38,732 nucleotides of DNA from E44-bin32 sp034430615 (GTDB lineage: Bacteria > Chloroflexota > Anaerolineae > Anaerolineales > E44-bin32): NCBI GenBank assembly GCA_034430615.1, contig DAOUEJ010000081.1:1-38732 (forward strand), read 5' to 3'. Shown here one piece after another: positions 9,317-17,281 of the stretch. The notes under the pieces were generated by a model. It worked only from the letters and a program-made list of their open reading frames with translations. It did no database searches and had not been told where the DNA came from. Each line of letters opens with the position of its first letter. The stretch's first letter is position 1. A program made the position numbers and the translations under genes.

Positions 9317-12256
9317 CTAGCCCTTGGGCGAAGCGAGGCGGTCCTTCACCGAGGACATCTTTCCGATGGTGTAGGCCTGGTTGGCATCGAAGAAGCGTTG
9401 AGCATACTCCTGATTGCGCCATTCAAACGCGGTCTCCAGCCCCTGGGTCTCACCTGGCACGATTAGCGTTGTGCGAACGTAGACCGCATCAGGGGGTGGC
9501 GGGTAGTTCCCGACTCGATTCAGCAGGAAGGTCACCGGCCCGGCATAACCTACAATGAGCAGGATGGCCAGAATCATCAGGTCGGGCAGAGCGAGTGCGC
9601 GCGGATCGATGATCCCGATCACGAGGGACAGCACGACCAATATCATGCCGATAATCGCTGAAATTAGATGTGCCTGCAGGCGGGCATTGCTCGCCTCTTC
9701 TGTCAAGAGCGCGGCCCGTGCGCGGCACTCCCCGCATAGTGGGACATTGAAGCTTGTCACCTTGCGTTGGCCGACCTTCTGCCCGTTGGGCAAGGTACCG
9801 TAGACGGCAAGGCGGCCTTTGACCGGGGTTCGGCCGCAGTGAGCGCAATCACCACTAGGGAAGACGACTCTATCGCCGCGCAGGACGACGCGGTGGCGAT
9901 GTCCAATGGGTGGATCGGTATCACGCAGTTTGAACGCACCTACAGTAGGGCGAGGCTCTGCATCCCCCTCGGCGTCCTCCATCCATTCCGGGATGCTGGC
10001 TTCGTCCGCCGCTGCCGCAATCGCACCCATGCGGGCAGCCATGGCAAGCGGATCGGAGGCTTCATCATCGCCTGTTTCATCGTCAGGCTTAACGAAAGGC
10101 TGCGAGTCGAGATTAACCGAGGCCAGTGGTGTGTTTTCGAGCGGTTCGGATTCAAGCGGGATGGCGGCTGACCGGCGTAGACCAGAGAGAAAGTCGTCCT
10201 CCTCCGGTTCCTGGGTTTGTTCTTTTTTGGCTTCAGCCTTGAGGCTTGCGATGCGCTGGTTGAAGTCAAATGGATCGTAGGAGTCGTCCTCATCATCTTC
10301 GTCGGTGGAGGCATCCATGTCCGCTGGCTCGGGCTCAGCACTGCGCAGGGCGGCGAAGGCATCAGGGGCTGCTTCCTCGCCCTCTCCGGTTGACGACTCC
10401 GCACTCGTACCCAGCCAGTCAATCTCCGAATCAGGCTTGTCTTCACTTCCTGCCTCGTCGTCAGCGGTATCTGCTCGTGAAGAAAGCCAATTGGTGACGG
10501 TGTGCATGGGCTCATCGCCGCCGGCGGCAGTATCGCTGATTGAGGCCAGCCAATCGATCTCTGCCTCCTGCGCTTCGCCCTCATCGTTGGTTGACCCGCT
10601 GAGAGCGGCAAGCCAATCTTCATCCGCAGCAGCCTCTCCAGCGGGAATTGCTTCATCGGCTGGGGGTGCCCAGCTTGGTTCGACAGCTGTGGGTTCGGCT
10701 CCTTCAACAGCATCGTCCTGGATCTCAGAGAGCCAATCTACGGCAGGGGTGGGCTCGACCGGGGCGCCTGGCGCTCGATCGATCTCGCGTGGAGCGTCCT
10801 CAAGCGGGGTTTCAGCCATGGCTGAGAGCCAATCCACATCCTCACCGGCTGGCTCGGCCTGTGTTGGTCGTGAGCCGCTCGACTCAATCGTGGTCGGATC
10901 GTCCTCGGCCGGGCTAGCCGCCATCGAAGCCAGCCAATCATCCTCCACGGCGAAATCTCCTGAGGGAGGCATGTCGGTGGCCGGTGATGCGCTCGACTCG
11001 ATCGTGGTTGCATCGTCTTCGCCCGGGATGGCGGTCATCCCGGAAAGCCAATCATCTTCTGCCTCGACTTCTTCAGTGGGAGTCATGTCGATTGATGGTG
11101 AATCCGACTCGAGCGAGGTGGGAGCCTCATCAGACGGGATATCGGTCATACCCGCAAGCCAGTCGTCCTGTGTTTCCGCCTCTTGCATCGGGCTGGCAGG
11201 TTCGGTCCAGGCATCACCGGGTTCGTCCTCACCTGGCACGCTTTCCATCACGCTCTCTTCGGGTGCTGTAGGCGGGCTGGAATCCAGGGTGAGCGCCTCG
11301 AAGGCCGAGGCAAGCCCGAGTGGATCATCCATCTGCCCGAGCTCGACCGGTTCCCCGGGGATGGCGTCGTCTTCAAACTTGAACGAATCAAGCCCATCCG
11401 GCGCCGAAACCCCGGTTTCCAGGGTTGGTGCAGTTACTTCTGGCAGTTCGGGCTCAGAGGCAGCTTCTTTAAAAGTCTCCCAGACCGGGAGTGAATCTCG
11501 ATCCGGCGGTGGTGGCATTGCTGCATCGCCGGGCGCCGGTTCACCATTTGCCGGGAGTTCATCTTCGGTCAACTCGTCGGAAGGTAGGCTCTCTTCTTCG
11601 GCGGCTGTTGGGGTAATTTCTTCCTGATCCGGCTCGATCTTCGCCCAGGGCGGCGGGGTGAGCGCATCCGCCGCATGAGGCTCGTCGCTGTCGACCAGGC
11701 CTTTTGGAGATTCGGCCGGCGGTTCGGATGCCGGACCGGTCTGGGCCAGCTCTTCCAGGAAGCCGAACTCGGAAGCGAAGGCTGAGTCATCCACCTCAGA
11801 ACTGAGGTCGGGCGCTTCATCCGCCGGTTCACTGGGCAGAATGGGTTCGGGTTCCGGGACGGGGGTTTCTTCCGCGGTCGGCGCTTCGACGGGCATTTCA
11901 GCCACTGGCTGGGGGATATCTGGGGTAGGTGGCTCGGGTTCGGGCTCGGGTGTGGGTTCCGGCTCGATCTCAGGCAGCGTCGGTCGTTCAGGCCGGGCAA
12001 GCTTCTCTATGGCCTCGGGGAAAGCCCACTGCCGCAGGGCGAAAGCTTCGGTCTCGGGGAACCCGGGGGCGATCTGCCCGTAGAAGATCCGTTCCCCGCC
12101 GTCCTCGACCAGGAAAGCTGAGGTACAGGAGCGGCAGGTGACATAATCCGGCAGCTTGCCGGCATGGCCGACATGAAGCGCCTCAGCGCCGCATATTGCG
12201 CAGCGCATGCTGGAGGCGTAAGAATCCTCGATCGTGGATCGCGGTGTCGATGCCAT
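9317..12256 (-). CDS. Zinc-ribbon, acidic DWL-repeat membrane protein, function unknown
   Basis: A 979-residue protein with a striking layout. An N-terminal CAIC...CRSC zinc ribbon (residues ~19-45) precedes about 700 residues rich in Glu, Asp, Pro, Ser and Ala, almost certainly disordered. Within it, from about 365 to 615, the motif (D/E)-x-D-W-L-(S/A) recurs nine times at irregular spacing, with a degenerate EDDFLSGL near 690. Then come IPEWMED, a second zinc site (CAHCG ~804 and CGEC ~842), two membrane helices (~865-915) and a short cytoplasmic-looking tail. No enzyme domain is visible. No clear ribosome-binding site precedes the ATG, and MRCAICG at 12208 is an alternative start. It is probably a membrane-anchored scaffold whose Trp-Leu motifs are docking sites (inference). 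Confidence 0.8.
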   Translation of the reverse strand: MASTPRSTIEDSYASSMRCAICGAEALHVGHAGKLPDYVTCRSCTSAFLVEDGGERIFYGQIAPGFPETEAFALRQWAFPEAIEKLARPERPTLPEIEPEPTPEPEPEPPTPDIPQPVAEMPVEAPTAEETPVPEPEPILPSEPADEAPDLSSEVDDSAFASEFGFLEELAQTGPASEPPAESPKGLVDSDEPHAADALTPPPWAKIEPDQEEITPTAAEEESLPSDELTEDELPANGEPAPGDAAMPPPPDRDSLPVWETFKEAASEPELPEVTAPTLETGVSAPDGLDSFKFEDDAIPGEPVELGQMDDPLGLASAFEALTLDSSPPTAPEESVMESVPGEDEPGDAWTEPASPMQEAETQDDWLAGMTDIPSDEAPTSLESDSPSIDMTPTEEVEAEDDWLSGMTAIPGEDDATTIESSASPATDMPPSGDFAVEDDWLASMAASPAEDDPTTIESSGSRPTQAEPAGEDVDWLSAMAETPLEDAPREIDRAPGAPVEPTPAVDWLSEIQDDAVEGAEPTAVEPSWAPPADEAIPAGEAAADEDWLAALSGSTNDEGEAQEAEIDWLASISDTAAGGDEPMHTVTNWLSSRADTADDEAGSEDKPDSEIDWLGTSAESSTGEGEEAAPDAFAALRSAEPEPADMDASTDEDDEDDSYDPFDFNQRIASLKAEAKKEQTQEPEEDDFLSGLRRSAAIPLESEPLENTPLASVNLDSQPFVKPDDETGDDEASDPLAMAARMGAIAAAADEASIPEWMEDAEGDAEPRPTVGAFKLRDTDPPIGHRHRVVLRGDRVVFPSGDCAHCGRTPVKGRLAVYGTLPNGQKVGQRKVTSFNVPLCGECRARAALLTEEASNARLQAHLISAIIGMILVVLSLVIGIIDPRALALPDLMILAILLIVGYAGPVTFLLNRVGNYPPPPDAVYVRTTLIVPGETQGLETAFEWRNQEYAQRFFDANQAYTIGKMSSVKDRLASPKG
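10180..11175 (-). repeat. DWL motif array inside the acidic protein gene
   Basis: Nine copies encode x-D-W-L (or N-W-L once), and a tenth encodes D-D-F-L. On the plus strand each appears as GCCAATC or GCCAGTC, near 11160, 11048, 10935, 10828, 10732, 10612, 10548, 10488, 10418, with the F variant near 10190. Spacing falls from about 37 residues to about 20 along the protein. The first three units share a longer pattern (DDWL, then S/A-G/S-M, then a TTIES-like stretch 15-20 residues on), suggesting recent duplication there. Confidence 0.8.
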
Positions 12257-12328
12257 ACAGGTTTATGCCATCCTTAAATACATCAGGCGCACCGAATCTA
12301 GCATATCGACTGTTGGACTGCAACAAGG

Positions 12329-12427
12329 CTATGGTCCCACCAGGTTATTGGGTGCAAGATTGATGCTGGATAAGTAGGTTGCGTCCGCGAAACGACCGAT
12401 GGCATCGGCGAGATTTCGGCTGCTCAT
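12329..12427 (-). CDS. Possible 32-residue small protein upstream of the DWL-repeat gene
   Basis: An open reading frame of 32 codons (MSSRNLADAIGRFADATYLS..., ending NNLVGP) starts at an ATG with a strong AGGAGGG ribosome-binding site three bases away. It ends 72 bases before the DWL-repeat gene, on the same strand. A CATAAT-like -10 overlaps the region just upstream. No membrane helix and no family recognised. The strong ribosome-binding site is the main support; it could be a leader peptide or chance. Confidence 0.35.
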   Translation of the reverse strand: MSSRNLADAIGRFADATYLSSINLAPNNLVGP

Positions 12428-12520
12428 CAGCCCTCCTATAATTATGCTGCCGGTCTCCTGGATTCTAACCCTCTCAACAACGTACTCGGGATTTCAGCAG
12501 TGAGTATGCTCATATCCACC

Positions 12521-12979
12521 CTAGCTCAACGGATCACCCGGGTAAAGAACCCAGGCGCTGTCGTGGGCTGCAAACCCCAGGTGCGGGTAATACCCCACGG
12601 CAGTCGGGGCGGAGAGCAGGATCACTATACAACTTTCCCCCAGCTGATCCCTGGTGTGGTGGATGAGCTCACGCCCAATGCCAGCCCTTTGATACGCCCG
12701 GTCGACGGCCAGATCGGAAAGGTAGCAGCAGTATTCGAAATCGGTTACCGATCTGGCGATGCCTACCAGCAATTCGTCCTCCCAGGCGGTTACGAGCAGA
12801 TCGGCATGCTCGAGCATGCCCTGGATGACGCCCGGATTATCGACCGGTCTGCGTTCGGCGAGCCCGGACCTGTGCAGCAGGTCGATGAAATCTTCCGCTT
12901 TAATAGCGGTCTGGACTTTGTAAGTAATCAATGTTGGATCAACCCCGTCGTGATTCAAGTCCAGTATACGCGAGGTCAT
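12521..12979 (-). CDS. GNAT-family N-acetyltransferase
   Basis: A 152-residue cytoplasmic acyltransferase. Beta-strands around WEDELLVGIARSVTD lead into the acetyl-CoA motif A region, YLSDLAVDRAYQRAGIGREL, whose QRAGIG is the pyrophosphate-binding R/Q-x-x-G-x-G/A pattern. The tail VGYYPHLGF is the usual GNAT motif B. The start is uncertain: GTG at 12991 would add four residues. It stands about 90 bases before the 32-codon ORF on the same strand. The acceptor substrate is unknown; distant neighbours give no clue. Confidence 0.87.
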   Translation of the reverse strand: MTSRILDLNHDGVDPTLITYKVQTAIKAEDFIDLLHRSGLAERRPVDNPGVIQGMLEHADLLVTAWEDELLVGIARSVTDFEYCCYLSDLAVDRAYQRAGIGRELIHHTRDQLGESCIVILLSAPTAVGYYPHLGFAAHDSAWVLYPGDPLS

Positions 12980-13048
12980 GTGGATCGTCACCCGGTGAAA
13001 TTCATTTCCGAAAATTGTGCTACAGTCACCCGGTTAGGGTCCTTGTTG

Positions 13049-13081
13049 ATTTCCAGTGCGTCGATCTTCTGCACTGGAAAT
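13049..13081. promoter_or_regulatory. Long inverted repeat upstream of the ABC-2 exporter operon
   Basis: ATTTCCAGTGC (13049-13059) and GCACTGGAAAT (13071-13081) are perfect 11-bp arms around an 11-base spacer. It lies in the divergent region between the GNAT gene and the ABC ATPase, 61 bases before the latter's ATG. There is no T-tract, so it is more likely an operator or a 5'-leader hairpin than a terminator. Confidence 0.5.
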
Positions 13082-13100
13082 TCCCGGGGAACACTTGGCG

Positions 13101-13117
13101 TGTGCGTTGAGCGCACA
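13101..13117 (+). promoter_or_regulatory. Second hairpin in the ABC operon leader
   Basis: TGTGCG and CGCACA form a 6-bp stem with a 5-base loop, ending 13 bases before the AGGAG ribosome-binding site (13131-13135) of the ABC ATPase. Together with the 13049-13081 dyad it gives two consecutive hairpins in the leader. Confidence 0.35.
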
Positions 13118-13142
13118 GGAATAAACAACCAGGAGTTTCGCT

Positions 13143-14018
13143 ATGGAAAATGAGCTGGCAGTCTCCGTGCAGGGACTGCAAAAGAACTACGGTTCGATTC
13201 AGGCGCTACGGGGCGTGGATCTGAGGGTCGAACGCGGCCAGATCTACGGACTACTGGGGCCAAACGGAGCAGGTAAGACGACCTTGATTCGCTCGCTGAT
13301 CGGTTCGACAAAAGGCTCCGCTGGCATGATCTCGGTCCTGGGCATGGATCCCACCCGCGAGAAACGCAATCTGCGGAAACATATTGGGTACATGCCGCAG
13401 ACACCCGCGCTCTATGATGATCTCTCAGCGCGGGAGAACATCCGCTTTTTCGGGCTGGCACACAAACCCCATGACCTCAACCATCTCGTGGATGAGGCGA
13501 TCGAGTTCGTCGGCCTGAGCGAGCGGGCGCGTGACCCGCTCCATAAACTGTCGGGAGGCATGAAACAGCGTGTCTCGCTGGCATGTGCCCTCGTTCACCA
13601 GCCAGAGATGCTCTTCCTCGACGAACCGACCTCCGGGATCGATCCCCAGTTGCGTGAGGCTTTCTGGCTGCATTTTAAAAACCTTGCGGCAAGTGGGGTC
13701 ACGATCCTGGTCAGCACACACCAGATGGATGAAGCTCTGGATTGCGACCGGTTAGCGGTTCTGCAGCAGGGGCAGGTGCTGGCGGATGACAGCCCGCGCC
13801 AGCTGCTCTGGAAAGGTCAGGCCAGGATTAAGTTAACGCGGGGAGGGACGGTGGAAGAATTCCAGACAGAAAACTACCCGGAGCAGCTCCCGGCCATTCT
13901 GCAGAGATATGGGCTCGACCCGGCCATCGACCGGATCGAGGTCGAGGAAGACACCCTGGAGGACGTCATCCTGTCACTCATACACCAGCGGAGTGCTAAG
14001 CCGCAAAAGGATTCATAA
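13143..14018 (+). CDS. ABC-2 type exporter, ATP-binding subunit
   Basis: A 291-residue ATPase of the CcmA/DrrA-like group. The Walker A region is LLGPNGAGKTTLIRSLIG, the Q-loop region GYMPQTPALYDDLSARENI, the signature LSGGMKQRVSLACAL, Walker B FLDEPTSGIDP and the H-loop STHQMDEA. About 80 residues follow the ATPase core, as in DrrA-type subunits. AGGAG lies seven bases before the ATG. One base separates its stop from the permease start. The pair would export a small molecule or lipid; the substrate is unknown. Confidence 0.92.
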   Translation: MENELAVSVQGLQKNYGSIQALRGVDLRVERGQIYGLLGPNGAGKTTLIRSLIGSTKGSAGMISVLGMDPTREKRNLRKHIGYMPQTPALYDDLSARENIRFFGLAHKPHDLNHLVDEAIEFVGLSERARDPLHKLSGGMKQRVSLACALVHQPEMLFLDEPTSGIDPQLREAFWLHFKNLAASGVTILVSTHQMDEALDCDRLAVLQQGQVLADDSPRQLLWKGQARIKLTRGGTVEEFQTENYPEQLPAILQRYGLDPAIDRIEVEEDTLEDVILSLIHQRSAKPQKDS

Positions 14019-14019
14019 G

Positions 14020-14766
14020 ATGGCTGGATCACTGAATCGTATCTTGGCCATGACCGGCAGGGTGCTCAACCAACTGCAGCGTGACCGGCGCCAGATCGCG
14101 CTGTCGTTGATCTTTCCGCTTGTGATCATCTATTTCATCAAGATCCTCTTCGATGCACTGGCCAACCCATTCTTCGATGCCAGCCGCTATGTCGTACCCT
14201 ATGGTGGATTCCTAGTCCATTTCATCACCTTTCTGGTCACCGCCATCGTGCTTGTCGCAGAGCGCACGCAGGGCACGCTAGACCGGATGTTTGTCAGCGG
14301 GTACAGCCGGCTGGAGATCATCAGCGGTTACTTGATCGCATACTCAGTCCTAGCAACGTTGCAGAGCCTGTTGATCCTGCTCGAGTTGAGCTGGCTCTTC
14401 TCGCTTGTATATTCGTTCGGGCAGTTCGCCTCGATTTACCTGATCATGTGGTTGCTGGCCACGATCAGCCTGATCCTGGGACTGCTGGTCTCAAACTTCT
14501 GCCGCACGGTTGGTCAGGTGCTGCCCTTCTTCCCCTTGATCCTGATCTCGATGATCGTCTCAGGTGTGCTCATCCCCTTTGAGCAACTTCCGGGGTGGGT
14601 TCAGGTACTCAGCTATCTCTCTCCACTGTTCTACGCCAACGAAGTGCTGCAGGTCCTGATCGTTGGCGGCGGGTTATTCGAGAAGTGGGCCATGCTTGCC
14701 AGCCTGCCGGCGTATGGTCTGATCCTGCTCGCAGCGGCCATGCTCACGCTGCGTGAGCTGGACTGA
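14020..14766 (+). CDS. ABC-2 type exporter, permease subunit
   Basis: A 248-residue membrane protein with about six helices, of normal length for ABC-2 permeases. Its early RDRRQIALSLIFPLVIIYF and late VSGVLIPFEQLPGWVQVLSY followed by SPLFYANEVLQ are typical of the family. The ATG at 14020, one base after the ATPase stop with AAAAGG upstream, is preferred to an earlier in-frame start inside the ATPase gene. It would dimerise and be driven by the preceding subunit. Confidence 0.9.
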   Translation: MAGSLNRILAMTGRVLNQLQRDRRQIALSLIFPLVIIYFIKILFDALANPFFDASRYVVPYGGFLVHFITFLVTAIVLVAERTQGTLDRMFVSGYSRLEIISGYLIAYSVLATLQSLLILLELSWLFSLVYSFGQFASIYLIMWLLATISLILGLLVSNFCRTVGQVLPFFPLILISMIVSGVLIPFEQLPGWVQVLSYLSPLFYANEVLQVLIVGGGLFEKWAMLASLPAYGLILLAAAMLTLRELD

Positions 14767-14921
14767 AGCGGGTTGAGATTCTCGGAGGGTTTGGAATATA
14801 AGCTGACCGCAAAGTTACTGGCATGGAAATTCCCCTATGATGGGGTTAAGAGCGTTGCGAAGTTGCGAGCATAGATGCCTTCTGCTCGTTTTCGACCAAG
14901 CGGTTGCCACGGGAAATCAGG

Positions 14922-15071
14922 ATGTGTCCCATGCGCCGCTTTTCGTTTATACCCACGAACCTGTCTTTGGCAAGCATCTCCGTCGAACTGGACAGCGCCC
15001 GCCAAGCGTCCAACCAACTGGCTGCTGTGCAGATGCTGCTGGCCTTAGACACGCTCAGCCAGCAGCCGTAG
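14922..15071 (+). CDS. Possible 49-residue small protein
   Basis: A coding-like ORF (MCPMRRFSFIPTN..., then an amphipathic Ala/Gln/Leu-rich helix, ending LSQQP). A second ATG at 14931 has CAGGAT upstream and may be the real start. It ends at a TAG (15069-15071) that is in the same frame as the hydrophobic ORF starting at 15117, with no other stop between. The two may be one gene broken by a nonsense mutation, or two small genes. No family recognised. It lies in the roughly 680-base stretch between the ABC-2 operon and the convergent ABC exporter genes. Confidence 0.35.
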   Translation: MCPMRRFSFIPTNLSLASISVELDSARQASNQLAAVQMLLALDTLSQQP

Positions 15072-15116
15072 CAGTGTGGTCTTATCTACCTGGCGATCGC
15101 TACTCAAACGCTGAAC

Positions 15117-15329
15117 ATGCTCATAGCAATCTACTTGACCAGCTTCCTGAGCTTTGGCGATGTCCTGCTGGACGTATTCGGAACCTGGGGACTGGCGCTG
15201 GTGGTGAAGGGCCTGGCCTTTGGGCTTTGGATCATCCAGCGGGATAGTCTCATGGCCCGGATCGTGGCCTGGGTGATCGCGCCTCTATCCCTTCTGGCGC
15301 TCGCTCACGATCTTCTGCTGCTCTTCTAA
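15117..15329 (+). CDS. Possible small membrane protein (70 residues)
   Basis: Nearly all of the ORF is hydrophobic, consistent with two or three membrane helices, ending LLALAHDLLLLF. There is no ribosome-binding site before the ATG. The hydrophobic run also begins upstream of it (GLIYLAIATQTLN in the same frame), back to the in-frame TAG at 15069. That suggests the annotated start truncates a helix and that the gene is either a decayed 3' part of the preceding ORF or starts at a non-standard codon. Function unknown. Confidence 0.4.
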   Translation: MLIAIYLTSFLSFGDVLLDVFGTWGLALVVKGLAFGLWIIQRDSLMARIVAWVIAPLSLLALAHDLLLLF

Positions 15330-15448
15330 TCGATACCCTGCCAACCCGTGTTTGACGAGGAACTGGCCTGGCATTCAATCCGCATTGTCTGTGATGGATC
15401 GGGTTGGGAGTACAAGCGTGCGCGACCGGCCACGCCCCCAGGGGGTAA

Positions 15449-17278
15449 TTAATGGCCGGGATAGTCTTCCTTGAGGGATTGCGGTAGGCTCTCGACATAC
15501 TCAAGGGACTGATGGCGGAAGTATGTGTTGTATAGTTCTGCGTAGTGTCCTCCGCCGGCCATGAGGTTGACGTGATTGCCCTGCTCGATAATATGGCCTC
15601 GTTGGAGGACGATGATGCGGTCGCTGGCGCGTACGGTCGAAAGCCGGTGCGCGATCAGGATCGAGGTGCTGTCCTGCAGGATGAGTTCAAGCGCCTCCTG
15701 GATCTGGGCCTCGGTGAATGGATCGATGCTGGCGGTGGCCTCATCCAGGATAAAGATCGCTGGCTGCTGGATTAGCACGCGCATGAGCGAGACCATTTGT
15801 CGCAGACCCATCGACAGCCGATTGCCACGTTCCCCGACCTCTGTTGACAAGCCCTCCGGCAGCGCGGCGTACCATTCGCCACCCCCGATGCGGCGCGCCA
15901 GCTTCTCAATCTCGAAGTCACTTGCCTCCGGTTTGGCGTAGCGAATGTTGTCTGCCACGGTGCCTGAGAACAGGAAGGGGGACTGGGAGACGATGCCCAG
16001 CTGTCGCCGGTATTCGTTCAGATCCAGGCTGCGGATGTCCATCCCATCGATCAGCAGCCGCCCATCCTGGAACTCGTAGAAGCGCGAGATCAACTTAACG
16101 ATCGACGTTTTCCCGGCTCCGGTGTGACCGACCAGTGCCAGGTTCTCCCCGGGTTGTACGTGAAGATTGAATTTTTCGAGCACGGGCTCGCCCGGCTTGT
16201 ATTGGAAGGACAGGTCATCGAACTCGACTTCGCCTCGCAGTGGTGGCACCGGCCGAGAATCGAACTGCTTCACGGCTGATTCGGTATCGATCAGTGCAAA
16301 GACGCGCTCAGCCGCCGACAGGCCATTCTGCACATTCGTCCAGAATGCCGAGAGGTTCAATACCGGGGACCAAAAACGATCCAGGCTCTGAATAAACAGG
16401 TACCAGGCCCCGGCGCTGACTACACCCTGGGCCGCGCTCAGCCCGCCCATGTAGACGATCAGGGCGGTGCCGGCTCCGCCCAGAGCGTTAAGGGTGGGGA
16501 AGACCATTGCCAGTACGAAGCCGCGCCGAATGTTGGTCTGGTAGGACTTGACATTCACCTCCGAGAATTCGGCGTAGATGCGTCCTTCCTGGCGGAAATT
16601 CTTAGCGACGGCGATCCCGGTTACGGCCTCCTGGATGGAGGCGTTGACGTTGGCCATCGCGCGGAAGCCGCGCCGGGTGACTGTCCGCGCCAGGCGGCGG
16701 AAGCTGACCGCGATCAGGAAGATGACCGGAAGCATGACGAACAACCACAGCGTCAGGTTGAGGTTGATCCTGACCAGAATCACGAACAGGATCAGCGCCT
16801 GGGTCAGCTGGCTGAACAGGTCTGTTACCAGCACGACTACCTGGGCAAACTCCTGGGTGTCCGACGTGATGCGGCTGACAACGCGCCCGGAGGCGATCTC
16901 ATCATAGAAGGACAGATCGTGCTTTGACGAAGCGATGAAGGCGTCCTGGCGCAGTGACAACATCACATCCGCGACCGCACGTGTGATCAAGCGCCGCCGG
17001 ACCCAGTTTGCTCCCCAGACTAGAACGCCGATCGTAAAGAGCGCACCGGCGAAAACCAGCATGAGCGTGGTCGAATCATGCGCAGCCATCAGGTCCACAC
17101 TGCGGCTGACCAGGATCGGAGAGAGTGCACCGGCAGCAGCGATGACCAGGATCCCGAGCAGGGCCCAGGCCAGGCGCCGGCGGTACGGTTTAAAGTACAC
17201 GAGCATGCGCGTGACCAGATCACGGTCACGGTAGGTTCGGTCGTAGGACTCAGCGTTCAGGCCTGAGAAAAATCCCAT
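15449..17278 (-). CDS. ABC exporter half-transporter (catalytic-Glu subunit of a heterodimer)
   Basis: A 609-residue fusion of a six-helix exporter membrane domain (about 30-330) and an ATPase domain. Walker A is VGHTGAGKTS, Walker B FILDEATASID with an intact catalytic Glu, and the H-loop is IAHRLST. The signature is altered to LSMGLRQ instead of LSGGQRQ. It starts three bases after the stop of the upstream half-transporter. In known heterodimers such as TM287/288 and BmrCD, one ATP site combines a mutated Walker B with the partner's altered signature; this pair matches. It probably extrudes drugs or lipids, but the substrate is unknown. Confidence 0.93.
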   Translation of the reverse strand: MGFFSGLNAESYDRTYRDRDLVTRMLVYFKPYRRRLAWALLGILVIAAAGALSPILVSRSVDLMAAHDSTTLMLVFAGALFTIGVLVWGANWVRRRLITRAVADVMLSLRQDAFIASSKHDLSFYDEIASGRVVSRITSDTQEFAQVVVLVTDLFSQLTQALILFVILVRINLNLTLWLFVMLPVIFLIAVSFRRLARTVTRRGFRAMANVNASIQEAVTGIAVAKNFRQEGRIYAEFSEVNVKSYQTNIRRGFVLAMVFPTLNALGGAGTALIVYMGGLSAAQGVVSAGAWYLFIQSLDRFWSPVLNLSAFWTNVQNGLSAAERVFALIDTESAVKQFDSRPVPPLRGEVEFDDLSFQYKPGEPVLEKFNLHVQPGENLALVGHTGAGKTSIVKLISRFYEFQDGRLLIDGMDIRSLDLNEYRRQLGIVSQSPFLFSGTVADNIRYAKPEASDFEIEKLARRIGGGEWYAALPEGLSTEVGERGNRLSMGLRQMVSLMRVLIQQPAIFILDEATASIDPFTEAQIQEALELILQDSTSILIAHRLSTVRASDRIIVLQRGHIIEQGNHVNLMAGGGHYAELYNTYFRHQSLEYVESLPQSLKEDYPGH

Positions 17279-17281
17279 CGC

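Noticed and set aside
10305..11627. 440-codon Ser/Ala-rich plus-strand ORF
   Set aside because: It is the exact antisense of the DWL-repeat gene; its Ser-rich repeats mirror the Glu/Asp/Trp codons of the real frame, and it has no ribosome-binding site or domain.
12500..13153. 217-codon plus-strand ORF
   Set aside because: Antisense to the GNAT gene, which has clear acetyl-CoA motifs; the plus-strand frame has none.
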